From Selaginella moellendorffii (lineage: Eukaryota > Streptophyta > Lycopodiopsida > Selaginellales > Selaginellaceae), in NCBI RefSeq assembly GCF_000143415.4, contig NW_003314267.1:1371309-1435308 (forward strand): a stretch of 64,000 nucleotides of DNA, read 5' to 3'. This document shows positions 9,956-21,390 of the stretch, in pieces. The stretch's first letter is position 1; each line of letters begins with the position of its first letter. A model generated the notes under the pieces. It ran no database searches. It worked only from the letters and a program-made list of their open reading frames with translations, and was not told the origin of the DNA. Made by a program: the position numbers and the translations under genes.

Positions 9956-10797
9956 TTGATGGTGGCATTCACGGCATGTGGTCCAACTCCTTCTGCTCTT
10001 GGTGCCAATCCTCGCGTTCGGCCGGAGTTCTTTCGTGGGAATCCTGGGGATGATGTGTACCATTGGTTCGATCACTTCATGGTGATTACCACATATCATT
10101 CTTGGGATGATGCTCGACGTTTGCGTGAGTTTCCCACGTGTCTCCAAGGGACGGCGTTGCAGTGGTACAATGGATTGAGTGTGGCCACTCGTGGGGATTG
10201 GAGTGTTCTTCCAGACATCTTCAAACGCGCCTTCGGACATGCCGACGACGGTGACGATGCCTTCCAACAATTGCATCGTCTTCGCCAAGGGCCATCTGAG
10301 TCGGTGATGCAATTTGGCGTTCGTTTCCGAAGTCTTTTGCTTCGTGCGGAGCCTAATATGTCGGAGCGGATCAAGCTAGGAATGTTGTGGCCAGCACTTC
10401 GTCAAGATCTTATTGGCCTTGTGCATGCACTTGCTCCTGCCACCCTTGACGATGCTCTTCGCTTGGCACAATGTTATGAGACGTCGCCTCTTCCACTTCT
10501 TGCTACACGTCCTTCAGCTCCACTTTCTATGAGTGATGGTCCTGTTCCAATGGAGGTTGATGCTGCTGCTACTCGAGTCCAAGGACAAGGGTGAGGACGT
10601 GGTCATGGCCGTGATGTTCGTTGCTGGGCATGTGATGAAGTTGGTCATACTTATCGGTGTTGTCGGCGCTTTCCGGATTGGCGACCTCCATTTCCTGGGT
10701 GGAGACCTTGGCGTCAGCAACGTCCTGTTGGTGCTGCTGCGGTGGAAGGTTTGGATACCGAGGTGCATTCGGGAAACGAGGAGTCGCGCGAGTAATG
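9956..10797 (+). pseudogene. Gypsy gag with zinc knuckle, one internal stop
   Basis: The capsid region has the Retrotrans_gag pattern: FFRGNPGDDVYHWFDHF, then LQGTALQWYNGL, then RLRQGPSESVMQFGVRF. A TGA at 10592-10594 interrupts a GQG.GRGHGRD run, where CGA (Arg) is the likely parent codon. In the same frame behind it lies the nucleocapsid knuckle CWACDEVGHTYRC (CX2CX4HX4C). Apart from this stop the frame is open to about 10795. Confidence 0.8.
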
Positions 10798-11652
10798 GAG
10801 GGACCTTGCGCGAATAAGTTAGTGACCCCTCCATCTTTCTTTCGGGAGTATCATCAAGGGGTTCACTCGGCACCGGTTCATCCAGTGTTTACTTTCCAAG
10901 CTCGTTTTTATAACAAGAGGTCTCCTATTCTTCTCTCCGTGTTGGTTGATACAGGTTCGAGTTTATCTTCTATTGCTCGACCTGTTGCCACACGTTGTCG
11001 TCTACACTTGCGTCGTGCGGTGGATCCAGTTTTCATTCTTTATGGCAACAGCCGTACACATGCATGTGCACAAGATGAGGCAGACCTGGTTGTGCGTGTG
11101 GGCGATCTCAAGCTTGAGTTGCAGTCGTTGCGGGTGGTGCCGAGTCAAGCTTTTGACCTCATTCTTGGTATGGATTGGTTGCAGTGCAATCATGCCAAAT
11201 ATGACTTTGAGGCTTCTCCCCCTTGTCTCATAGTTCCTTATGTTTCATCCATTCCTCTCACTTCCGTACTTCTTCGTCCCTCTACTTCTACCTCTGCTTC
11301 CATTACTGTTGTTCCCCCACTATTTCCTCTTGTGTTTCCATCTTGTTCTGCTCTTCCCTTTTCCGATCCCTCCGATGATCTTTGCGTTGCAGCTGTTGAC
11401 CAGCTCATGAAGGAGTATTCTGATCTCTTTGAATTTGACCTATCGTCTGGGGACAAGATTGCCACACGTCATCCCATTCCAACCGGGGATGCTCATCCAA
11501 TCAAGGTTCCTGTTCGTTGTTGGTCACCCAAGGAGATCAAGATTTTACGTGCAAACGTCAAGGAGATGTTGGAGAAGGGTGTTATTCAGAAGTCGCGGAG
11601 TCCTTGGGCATGTGAACCTGCTGCTGCGCTCAACACAAGACCTGGGAGCTGA
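10798..11652 (+). pseudogene. Gypsy protease and start of reverse transcriptase
   Basis: The retropepsin domain shows VDTGSS at about 10945-10965 and the closing LILGMDWL near 11160-11185. It is followed by LMKEYSDLFEFD and KEMLEKGVIQKSRSPWA, the standard entry into gypsy RT. Pol is then cut off and the ORF reads into foreign sequence before stopping at 11652. Confidence 0.8.
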
Positions 11653-12071
11653 GAAACAACGTTGGGCATCTGCGACTTCAGAACTTCAATCCAGTTGAAG
11701 ACGTACATGACAATGGTCCAACCTCAATGAAAACAACAATCATGAAAACTCTGGCTGTTCAAGGATATGGAAGTCGAAGTTTGACAGGTGCTTGTTCTAA
11801 CCAAAATGCTTGTTCAACGAATTGAGAGGCTTCAACCCCAGGTCTATGTTCTCTTTAGTTTTCTTTATGGTTTCTCTAACTTCCTTTTGTTTTTGCAACG
11901 CCATGAGATTGCAACGGTGACATAGAACAATGTTCCATAGCGATAGGTAGATGGAAGTGTACGCTTTGGCATTGGCAAAATGAGACGACCTACACAAAGC
12001 TACACTGTGGTTTCCTTGAAAAGAAATGAATACATTTACAAACATTTGCCAAGTAGTTAATAAAAAACACC
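11653..12071. other. Spacer left of the giant transposon
   Basis: No supported gene. The segment joined to the broken pol (about 11620-11700) reads as a coding-like block (DLGAEKQRWASATSELQ). The rest shows only short open frames. Confidence 0.4.
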
Positions 12072-12097
12072 AGCTCTATTTTGTTAAAGTGGGATTT
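12072..12097 (+). repeat. Left terminal inverted repeat
   Basis: Begins AGCTCTATTTTGTTAAAGTG followed by GGATTT. The reverse complement of 35024-35049 differs only at two positions. A second GGGA-containing motif follows at 12107-12115. Confidence 0.8.
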
Positions 12098-12254
12098 ATT
12101 CAGTAAAATGGGACTAGGTACAAATTTTCAAGTATTTGAAAATGACGTGAAATTATATGTTTTTTGTCTAGGGGCTAGACATATCTGGGGCATGGTGACT
12201 AGCGCGGTGACTTTGTGTCCAGACTGAGTCCATCTGGTTGTATAATAAATCTCA

Positions 12255-13665
12255 TTGTCAAGGTGAACAAGCCGAATCTGAAGCTAAAGAAGAGCGATGG
12301 CATGCGCGCACACACTATTTGTTTGTTCATTGAGCGTGTGGTGAGCTTTCCAAGATGAACGTCATTCCTATTAGCCAGACATATAACTTAATGGTGAGAA
12401 CATTTAGATATTATTCAATGTTATCTTTTTCTAACGAATCTAATTGTGAAGGTGTAGCAAGAGGCATTGCTAGTCTGGAGAAGTCATTTAACTCATTTGA
12501 CCCTTAGTGTATTTTCATGAAACTAAATAACATTCATATTATTAAGGAATTTCTCTAGTACCTTTTTTTTACGACATAGAGGCTTGCATTTCTTTCAAAG
12601 GTGATTTAGTAAAAGGCCTGAGGGCACATGCCATTCTATTTCTCAAACCGGTATTAAGATATACTAGTGCAAAGGGAAAAAGGTATTTGGTGATCAAGTA
12701 AATGGCATGAGGGCACACGCCATTATAAGCCTAAGCGCTAGTGGACACCTCCTTTTTGGTACTCTTAGCAATACTATCATCCTTCTCCGGGTCAATTGTT
12801 TTGCTTTGGATTGTTGTCTCTGACGTTACTGGGGTGTTCTCGATAGTTGTTAATGTTGCCGTTTGTTCAGAAAAATGATCACCTGGAGTATAGTACGGGG
12901 AGTTTGGAAGACTTATATATTCTACATCTTCACCTATCTCCTTCTCCGTCTCCTTTTCTGCCTCACTTACAGATTTTGTGCTTGCCATGAGAACGCTCTT
13001 CACCCTAAAATATGGAGTTCGTTGTGTTATAAAAGGAAACCAACACACACGCTGCAAGGGAATGATGGTACATAAAGCACGTAAACCCACAATATGGGTT
13101 TATGTGCCATTAATATGGGCCACACGCCATATTATTAGATTTATGCACGTGTGATTGGTAAATGCATATGTCACATCATCTTTGTTTTACCTCACACACT
13201 ATATCAGGCCTAATGAACCATATCACATGTGCGCACATGCTATATATATGGAGAAGTATTATGCAAGGATAGAAAAATTCAATGCATGATTGTGGAGAGC
13301 AATGGCATGAAGCCACATGCTAAATAACATTTTAGAGAAAGAATTAAAATAAAAACATGCAAACAGTACTGAGTGGACCAAGACTTAGAAGTGCACAATT
13401 GAATGAGGTATTTCTAATAAATATTTCACTCACCTCATATAGGAATGGCTACCACTCTCAAATGGCGTATCGCCTCATGCCATCACCTCGCAATTTGTTA
13501 TAACAATCCGATGAATTCATATTCGGCTTGTTCACCTTGAACTTTAAGTAAGATTTGCTAGAACAACTAAGAATTTATACTTGTTATTTGTATCATCTCA
13601 CCTAGGAATGGCGTAAGGCCACATGCCATCACGCCTCCTCTGATTCAGATTCGGATTGTTCACCT
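12255..13665. repeat. Subterminal TCAAGGTGAACAA repeats in both orientations
   Basis: The block TCAAGGTGAACAAGCCGAAT occurs on the plus strand at about 12258-12280 and on the minus strand at about 13530-13553 and 13643-13667. The last copy overlaps the final exon of the transposase gene and its acceptor. The others look like duplicates of this exon start. Confidence 0.55.
12731..12988 (-). CDS. Small acidic hypothetical protein or exon of the transposon
   Basis: From ATG at 12988 the frame encodes 85 residues (MASTKSVSEAEKETEKE, then EDVEYISLPNSPYY, then a Thr/Ser/Lys-rich tail) and stops at 12731. The frame is also open upstream to 13090, and a TATTTTAG acceptor-like site sits near 13005, so it may be the last exon of a longer gene. 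The composition is disordered and acidic. No known domain. It lies between transposon palindromes, 0.65 kb from the left end. Confidence 0.35.
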   Translation of the reverse strand: MASTKSVSEAEKETEKEIGEDVEYISLPNSPYYTPGDHFSEQTATLTTIENTPVTSETTIQSKTIDPEKDDSIAKSTKKEVSTSA

Positions 13666-16526
13666 TGAAATAAAATACATTAGAAATTTAGTAAAGGAAT
13701 ATTAATGAATCTCACCTTGAACCCGGGTTATGAATGCTCTTGCTGCATCTCTTGCATGGTCTGGCAAGGTGATGGTGGCACTCTGCTTCCGCATCCAACC
13801 ATGCACAACATTATCCACCGATATGCTCATGCTGGGATCCCTTGGATTCAGCACCCATCTCTTTTCTAGGCAATCCTTCGTATATCCGAAACTTGGCTTG
13901 AACCACTCCACAGTTACATTGAAGGAGTTAGTTTCCACGTCCTCCTCTGCATCAGTGATGCAGCGCCCCACCCATATCATTTGTTTTTTATTACTGGGTC
14001 TGACAAGCACGACCATTCCTTTGCAGACCTGTACTGGATTGAATGCTGAATCCGGCTTCTTGTTCCTCGGCCCACAATAGTGATCCTCAACATCGTTATC
14101 TGTCACTGCATTTCCAGAGGACATTGTTCCACTACTATCTGGTGCTCTGGGTTCTGGCCAAAAGGACTCTTCCAATTCTTCATATACAATCGGCCCATTT
14201 TGGATAGCAGATATAATCTTCTCCCAGTATTCGATCAAAGGCTTGCACCTCTGAAATAGGATTCTCCACCAAACACCAACCCCCTCTTCCAGAAGGCAAT
14301 ATGCTGTCTAATCCCGGCCACTATACTTTCCTGGTCTTTGAGTCCATCCGGGTGCATCGGCCGTGGGGAACCCTGAGGAATCATAGGTTCCCCAGTTATG
14401 GGATCTCTCTTGAAGAGTTCAATGCCATCCACTGGCAGCCACACTGTGTCCCATTCTCTCATCTTGTACCTCATCACTGGAGCACCGTCACGAATGCTGA
14501 AATGAAACTGAAGAGGCTTGGAGTGGCCAATCAGCGTTTCGGATCCGTCCCTGATGTAGCCTCTTACAAACCCCTTAAAGTCTGGAACCTCTATCACAAG
14601 TGCAGCTTCAACAATGCCTTTGATGCAATTTTGGAATTCATCGTAGAGTTGTGGGAGGGTGAGGACATTGGATCGCCGGAGGGACTTTGCCAAGTGACTG
14701 AACATGGCATCGACGTCTTCATGAGTGTGCCCAACCATGAGAAAGCCAAGTGTAACCGTTTCAAATATGCCTTTGGCAACAAGCATCGCCAAGTACGCGA
14801 AGACGTACATGTTTTTGTTCTCACTGCCAGCATTGTCTGTTTGGAGCAGAAGATGGGGTGGAAGGCCACATCGGCCGCAAGAACTTCCTTGAGATTCTGC
14901 TTCGTTTGGATGAGGCTGTGCATTCACCGGGCGACCAGCCTCGTCGGAATGGCATGAGGCCTCACGTGATAACCCTACAATCTGACGGCCAACATATTCA
15001 CTGGGATGGCATGGGGCCCCACGCGATATTGCAAGCCTTTGCTCCTCCTCCAGCTGAACCCTGTATGGGGTTCGATCGACAAGGGCCTTATGCAAGGGTT
15101 GGCCGTTCAGCTCAGTCTGCGCACTTTGCAGAGACCTTAAGTGTTTTGCTAGGGACGCAATCATCATGTTTGCACCCCCGCCACCCCATAGAGGTACAAA
15201 GAAGTTCCCATAGTTCTGGGCACCATGCCCATGAGCGATTATGCCAAACAAAGACACAGGCAGCTGCATGGATGAAGAGATTGCCTTGGGGGCAGGATTG
15301 AGTCGAGGTAAGCACGTCTTTTTCTGGTCCATTTTGTCGTGGATGATGCAGAGGTAAGAGTCAGGTCTCTCCATGGAGAGAATCCTGTTATGATAATATG
15401 CAGTCCTGCAGCTTCTCTGCTCGATGTTGTGGTCGAGCTGCCTTCTAACCAACGTCTCTCGCTCTTGAGCGATGCAAGAATTCTTCGACAAAGCCATTTT
15501 GATAGCAGTGCACTCGTCACACTTTGAAAAGCTGGAGTACTTTCCTATACTCACATCCCTGAACCTGTTGCTCCACAATCTACTAAATCTAGATTGGCTC
15601 AGCTTCCTGTAGCCATTACTCTGGAGTTCCCGATTCACATCTTCCAATATGGCCCCCTTGGTATACACGGAAGGGAGAACTCGTTGGGTGTCTCGAGTTC
15701 CATCTTCCAAGAGGCGGGTTTTATGTGGTTGCTGCTCACTACATGTCGTGACAAACCTCTTGAAGATTGCCTCTCCATATACAACATGACCCCTGGTTTT
15801 GTGAGTACCGTCGTTCCCATGGACTGCCTGTTGAACCCTTTGTTCCTCAAACTCAGTTTTGATTCTGTAGAATGTGGTTCGAGGGACTCTATAAATGATT
15901 CTCCATGCCTTCATGCAGACTAAACCCCTCTGGAAGACCATGCCCCCCACCTGATATTCTGAAGCATCAACAGATGACCGTAATGCCTCATACACAAAAT
16001 TGCGAGCTACCTTCCAGGACAATGTCTTGTATCTTGCTCTCTCCTCTTCAATAGCATCCCAATCAGCACGTTGACAGCACCTCCTCTTGCAACAAGCAAC
16101 TGTCGAGACCATTCGAACCTCCATCGCCATTTTCTGCCTTTTCGGTTCGTTGCTCAGATCCCTTTGGCTGCGCTTTAGGAAGGTGTACTTTCTTTTCCCA
16201 TGAAGAGATGTTCTGTCATCAGTTGTAGTGGTGTTTGATTGTGAATCCTTCACATTCTCAAACACTAAGTGCCTCAATTTCCACCGCACAATGCTTCCAA
16301 TAGTCAGACTGTTTTCTTCTGTGTCAACAACCTCTAAAATCGCAACTCCAATATCATCCCAGCCCAATTCTTGATTAGCAACCGCAACTCTTGGATCGAC
16401 AACTGTGGCTAAGCCCTCAGCTACCACCTCCCCCTCGGGGTTGTTTAGAAACACCTTTGCCTGAATCCATGTAGCACGGTTCTTAAGATCCATGGAGGGA
16501 ACATGCGTCGCACTTGCGGAGGCCAT
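13629..16526 (-). pseudogene. DUF7869-like transposase candidate (RNase H fold), one frameshift
   Basis: From ATG at 16526 a 763-codon frame runs to 14235. The protein continues in another frame through 14238-13716 and, after a 52-nt GT-AG intron (13664-13715), ends in an 11-codon exon at 13629-13663. The change of frame near 14290 looks like a 1-nt indel. Order: an N-terminal region, a Cys-rich CCKRRCC at about residue 145, a helical region with YRVPRTTFYRIK, then a block I relate to plant DUF7869 proteins. That block holds DKMDQ (about 396), LLQTDNAGSENKN (D about 564) and GHTHEDVD (E about 603), which could be a D-D-E triad. The tail has a Tudor/chromo-like block (VVLVRPSNKKQMIWVGR...VEWF). 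Palindromes at 14948 and 15003 are inside the ORF and encode repeated CHPSE/CHSDE units between the last two acidic motifs. Confidence 0.65.
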
Positions 16527-16642
16527 TCTGAAAGTGCAGAAAAGAAGTTAAGACCATACAAAAAGTGATTGGAGAATGGCCTAAATCATAACATACCAAA
16601 CAACCTCAATAGCATGAGGCCACATGCCATTATTCAAACATG

Positions 16643-17797
16643 TGTAAGCCACAAATTTTTCCTTTCCAATTTGCCAGCTTACCTCGTCTATCCGTCCAAC
16701 ACCGCCTTGGCCTTTGCTAAGTTCCCTTGCCAAGGTTCTCGCCTAGGGTACCAGCTCCTACTTGGTCTCAGCTACTCACTGCACGAGCAACGGAGTGTTA
16801 TCCATCCATCCACGGATTCCCAAATCACTCCCAATCCCCCTCCTTGGGTTAGACTGGACTTAAGGTTCGGCTACACTCCCCGCAAGCACAAGCAGCCAAG
16901 CACACCAAGCTTCCATGTTCCTAACATCCCTTGGTACCACAAGACTTGATCATGGGACCCTCTAAATCCCAAGTCTTGAGTGCAACATTTGCTTCGGGAT
17001 GCCGGGGCGAAACATCGTGGCCTAGCGGCCCGGTATGGGTACCTCTACCCCCCCACTTCCATCCCGAAGGAAGGCCCAAGCCCCTAGGAAGGGCGAGGAC
17101 CAATGAGCTGCATGGTACTCAAGTGGGGCACCACTCCACATGAGCCGGGAGCACCGCAATCGGTTTCCCTTTCGGGAGTGGGAGCTGCTCTTGAGCACTT
17201 CCTTGGATGGCCCCTCCGGCACCAGCCAAGTCCATGCTCACTCCCACCCAAGGCCCCTCAGCCCCAGTCTCAACCTCAAGTCGGTTTGGAAGCCCAACTG
17301 GAGAGTCCCTTCAAAATTGGTTCCTGGACCTCACTATCCCTACTATACTTTTGGAACCCCCTGGAGCCCCCCCCCCCCCCCCCCTGGGAGACGCACGCTT
17401 TGGGCTTTCACCCCTTGACCCGTATTAGTATTTGGACTTAGTCTCTGGCTCGATCTCGGACCCGATTTCGGATCCGACTTCGGATTCGGTCTCGGATTCG
17501 ATCTCGGACTCGATCTCGGACCCGATCTCGGACCCGACCTCGGACTCGAGCTCGGACTCGGTCTCGGACCCGATTTCGGATCTCGGACTCCGTCTCGAAC
17601 TCGGTCTCGAACTCGGACTCGAACTCGGTCCCCGAGTCGGTCTTGGACTCGATTCCAGACTCTATCTCGAACTCGGTCCTAGAGTCAGTCTTGGACTCGA
17701 TCTTCGACTTGGTCCCATCCGATGAACTCTTTGTCATTTTGGTCATGCTTTCGGGGTTCCTTTAGCCTACGACACCTCGGCGAGTTGGTTCCTTACA
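16643..17797 (-). repeat. Element A 3' LTR (1155 bp)
   Basis: Starts TGTAAGCC on the plus strand and ends CCTTACA. Contains a C-run (about 17369-17386) and the CTCGGA-type minisatellite at about 17440-17720. Very similar to 24581-25730; the lengths differ mainly by the C-run. Confidence 0.93.
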
Positions 17798-17815
17798 ACT
17801 CCACCACCCATAGAA
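17798..17815 (-). other. Element A polypurine tract
   Basis: On the minus strand TGGGTGGTGGAGT directly precedes the 3' LTR. The same tract precedes the 3' LTR of element B at 38004. Such tracts prime plus-strand synthesis in LTR elements. Confidence 0.6.
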
Positions 17816-18199
17816 GAAGTTCGATGCCCACATCGAACGTCTCTTTTTATCCTACGACTTGTTGACCATGTCTTCGGGGGCATCCCCCCACTTAGCGGTG
17901 TGCCTAAGTTAGCCTCCTTGGCCAAGAGCCCATGACAATGGAATATAGGTGTCCCTATACTCCTCACCTCACCACGCCCTAGTATAGGGTCGGGACTTGA
18001 ACCCAGCCTTGCTTTACTAGGGGGTTGGGACTTGAACCCAACCTCTATAGAATACGTCTACGGATTCGACATCCCCGCAGGGAGTCGGGCGTAGCTCCCT
18101 ACGCCTGGTCGACCTAGCTAACCCATGCTAATTAGCTTACCTTCGGCGTGCCTTCGGGTCCCAACATATGCCATTGCTCAACTTCTCAAATTGATACTT

Positions 18200-18604
18200 T
18201 TAATTGAACTTTGCATAAGTACATAGAGTTCTACCATGCAGAAATTCCTCCACTAGATCTCGCGCATTCGCTAGGTTCTCCTCCGGTTCCCATGTTGCTT
18301 CGCAGTGTGGAAATCCTTTCCACTTCACATGGAACTCTCTCACCTCGCATCCTTGTCGCTTGCTCTTGCGCGCATTAGGGATGGCCTCGACTTCGTATTC
18401 CTCCCCCCCTTGGATAATCTCAGGTAAAGGTCTTACTTGGTCCTTGCGAAGCGGATCCTCAAAATACGGCTTGAGTAAGTTCACGTGGAACACGGGATGC
18501 ATCTTCCCCATCTCTCGAGGAAGTTGGAGACGGTAAGCCACTTTACCGATTCGAGCCTCAATCTCGTAAGGCCCCGCGAACCTGCTTAAGGAACTCAAGA
18601 TCAA
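18200..18604 (-). pseudogene. Element A integrase C-terminus with chromodomain
   Basis: Shows GPYEIEARIGKVAYRLQLP and HPVFHVNLLKPY, the integrase C-terminal (GPY/F) module. Then comes a chromodomain (YEVEAIPNARK, then FHVKWKGFPHCEATWEPEENL). Chromodomains direct integration to heterochromatin. The junction with the upstream integrase part (18604-18630) holds a frame change and stops. Confidence 0.9.
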
Positions 18605-18629
18605 TTCATTTATAGGAATACATGCATTT

Positions 18630-19058
18630 TTACCTTTGGGTCAACTTCCGGCTGATCCCGCTTGGTAGCCTGAGGTTCTTGGTGTTCAGCCACACCTTCT
18701 CCCCAGCTTGGAACACCACATCCCGACGCTTTTGGTTCGCGTACTTAGTTTGCCTTTGTTGAGCCCGTTCCAAGGAATCCCTCACTAGATTCCAAATGTT
18801 GAGTCTCTCCGCCGTGAATGCCTCCACTGCGGGTAACTCTCCATGATACTTGGCCACGCCGAGTTCCACAGGACCTTCAATAGCTCGCCCATTGATGACT
18901 TCCCATGGACTCACCCCGATGCTCGAATGTGGTGAGTTGTTATAACACATTTCCGCAAGTCCCAAATGACTTACCCAGTCGGTCTGGTCTCCCGAGACAT
19001 AGCATCGCAAATAATCCTCCAGCTGCCTATTTACCCTTTCCGTTTGTCCGTCTGTCAA
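18630..19058 (-). pseudogene. Element A integrase, second part of catalytic core
   Basis: Begins TDGQTERVNRQLEDYLR, which holds the catalytic Glu of the D,D-35-E core, then WVSHLGLAEMCYNNSPHSSIGVSPWEV. It is separated from the first part by an insertion of about 50 nt (about 19055-19105). That insertion splits the usual HPQT-DGQTE motif and introduces stops. Confidence 0.9.
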
Positions 19059-19084
19059 GAAGTGTTAGTGCCATCAATCTTGAC

Positions 19085-20356
19085 TTAATACCCATTACCT
19101 GTCTGTGGGTGATAGGCTGTGCTGAATTTCAACTTGGTGCGATACTGTTCTAGGAGTGTCCTCCAGAACCTGCTAGTGAAGATCTTATCTCGATCTGAGA
19201 TAATCTCTTCCGGCCTTCCCCGCACTCGAACCACTTGTTCGAAGAACAGCTTCGCCACACCTTCCGCATCCACTTCTGTTGTGGTGGGTATGAAATGTGC
19301 CATCTTTGAAAATTGGTCCACCACCACGAATATCACATCGAACCCCTCGCTTGGGGGTAGTCCCGTGATGAAGTCCATCGTGAGACATTTCCACGGACGA
19401 TCTGGAATGGGGATGCTTTGCAACAAGCCCCCACTAGCCTTCGTCACGGCTTTGACTTGCTGACATGTGGGACATGTTTTTACATAGTCTTGGACGTCCT
19501 TAGCCATATCTGGCCAGTGATACTTCCTTTTGAGTAAGCCCATCATCTTGGGCACTCCGCCGTGTCCCGCGAGAGGTCCGTCATGACACTCTTCCAAGGC
19601 TACCTTCCTTAGTTCCCCTTCTGGAACATACACCCTCGTTTGCTTGTAATATATGAGTCCGTTGCGTTCCGCATAGCCCGTTTTCTCTTCCGTTGGCAGC
19701 TCACCTCTCTGGTGAGCTTCCCGCGCCTCTAGATTCCTTAGCAACACTTCTTGTGCTAGACCATCACTCCCATATGCGGTCCGCACATCATCCCAAAAGG
19801 TTGCTGTCGCGCTAGATATTGCCAACTTCAAGCTCGCTTTTCGACTTAGCGCATCTGCCACGATGTTGCTCTTCCCAGGCTTGTACAGGATCTCGTAATC
19901 AAACTCGGCCAAAGCATTGGCCCACCGACCTTGTTTTCCCCTTAGGTCGGGCTGTGACAAGAAGTGTTTCGTTGCCACATTGTCCGTGTAAACTTTGAAG
20001 TGTCTCCCAAGGTAGTGTCGCCACTCCTTGAGCGCCTTGACCACCGCAAACAATTCCTTCTCATGGGCAGGCCACTTCCGTTGAGCCTTGTCCAACTTCT
20101 TCGAGAAGAATGCTACTGGATGGTTGTCCTGCTTCAAAACCGCGCCCAACGCAAAGTCCAAAGCATCCGTTTCTACCTCAAAGTCCTTACCGAAGTCCGG
20201 TAATGCCAACACGGGAGCCTTCCTCAATTTCTCTTTGAGGTGGACGAATGCCGCCTCGCATTCCGCTGTCCATACCATCTTCCCTTTTCCTGTTTGGTCC
20301 GTAAGGGCAGGGCTACTCTCGAATAGTGTCTGATAAACTTTCGATAGTAGTTGCAT
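19085..20356 (-). pseudogene. Element A RNase H and integrase N-terminal part
   Basis: RNase H: ETDALDFALGAVL, then HEKELFAVVKAL, then VYTDNVATKHFL give the acidic triad. Integrase: a zinc domain (HDGPLAGHGG, then CPTCQQ), then LTMDFITGLP and IISDRDKIFTSRFW with the two catalytic Asp residues. The 5' end is in a different frame from RT; a frame change lies at about 20300-20330. Confidence 0.92.
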
Positions 20357-20406
20357 AGCCCCAAGAATGCCCTCAACTCATGTACATTCGATGGTCGCTC
20401 CCATTC

Positions 20407-20997
20407 CTAGATCGCTTGGACCTTCTCTGGGTCCACCTTGAGCCCGTCTTGGCCCACCACATGCCCGAGAAACTTTACCTCTTGTTGAGCAAAGTCACAT
20501 TTGCTCTCTTTAGCATACAGTTTGTGTTCCCTTAGTTTCTCAAACACCTTCGCCAAGTGTTCGGCATGCTCCTCTAGCGTCTCGCTATAGATCAGGATGT
20601 CGTCAATATAGACGACCACGAAGTGATCCAGATAGGGTACAAAGATGTGGTTCATCAACGCCGAAAATGTTGCCGGTGCATTGCACAGCCCAAAGGGCAT
20701 CACCAGAAACTCAAAGCTCCCATACCTCGTTCGACAGGTTGTCTTCTCGACATCTTCCTTAGCTACCCTGATCTGGTAGTATCCTGACCTTAGGTCAATC
20801 CTCGAGAAGTATTTTGCCTTTCCCAACCTATCGAACAGGTCCTCAATCCTTGGCAAAGGGTATTTGTTCTTCTTTGTATACTTGTTGAGCAACCGGTAAT
20901 CGATGCACATGCGCATAGATCCATCTTTCTTTTTCACAAATAACACCGGCGCCCCATACGGCGACTTGCTCAACCTCACATACCCTTTGTCCACCAA
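20407..20997 (-). pseudogene. Element A reverse transcriptase
   Basis: Palm motifs in order: [47 protein letters not shown] and the catalytic [11 protein letters not shown], then VKFLGHVV. It is bounded by an in-frame TAA at 21007-21009 and a TAG at 20407-20409; both read as former Gln codons in the surrounding consensus. Confidence 0.95.
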
Positions 20998-21006
20998 CTC
21001 CTCTAG

Positions 21007-21378
21007 TTAGCACTTGAGCTTCTTGAGTTCTTTCTCGTTCAAACGATAGGGGGGACGAACCACCGCCTCAGCACCCTCGACCAGCTCAATCTTATGTTCT
21101 ATCGGTCGTGCGGGGGGCAACCCTGCCGGTAGCTCCTCCGGCATGGTATCCTGGAATTGGTCCAACACCCGCTGGATCACTAAAGGTACTTCTTCTGTTC
21201 CTGTCTTTTTGTCACTCTTCACCGAGAGTAAGCACAAAAAGGCTGCTTTAGTTCCTTTAGTGAGTTGTCCTCTCGTGGACACCAGGTTTAAGCAAGATTC
21301 TTTGGCCTTACTTTGCCCTACCTTTAGATCTTGGGCCTCCACCCTAGATCTTCTTCCTTGGGCATTCGCCAGTACCAC
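21007..21378 (-). pseudogene. Element A linker between protease and RT
   Basis: Contains VLDQFQDTMPEELPAGLPPARPIEHKIEL and PPYRLNEKELKKLK, the typical N-terminal approach to gypsy RT. Separated from the protease frame by TAA (21391-21393) in a context expecting Gln. Confidence 0.88.
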
Positions 21379-21390
21379 AAGGTTCCTACC

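Larger units (their letters stand above)
9455..11650 (+). mobile_element. Truncated Ty3/gypsy retrotransposon
   Basis: Order is LTR, leader, gag, zinc knuckle, aspartic protease and the first residues of reverse transcriptase. The match to pol ends at about 11625 (KGVIQKSRSPWA), and unrelated sequence follows, so most of RT, RNase H, integrase and the 3' LTR are missing. No right-hand target duplication can therefore be tested. Confidence 0.85.

Noticed and set aside
11590-11720. Dynein heavy chain fragment (DLGAEKQRWASATSELQ)
   Set aside because: Only about 17 residues look similar, and the frame is joined to a broken retroelement; too little to call.
14235-14260. A 26-30 nt intron joining the two transposase frames
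   Set aside because: GT and AG can be found, but the length is below any known spliceable plant intron; a 1-nt frameshift near 14290 explains the join better.
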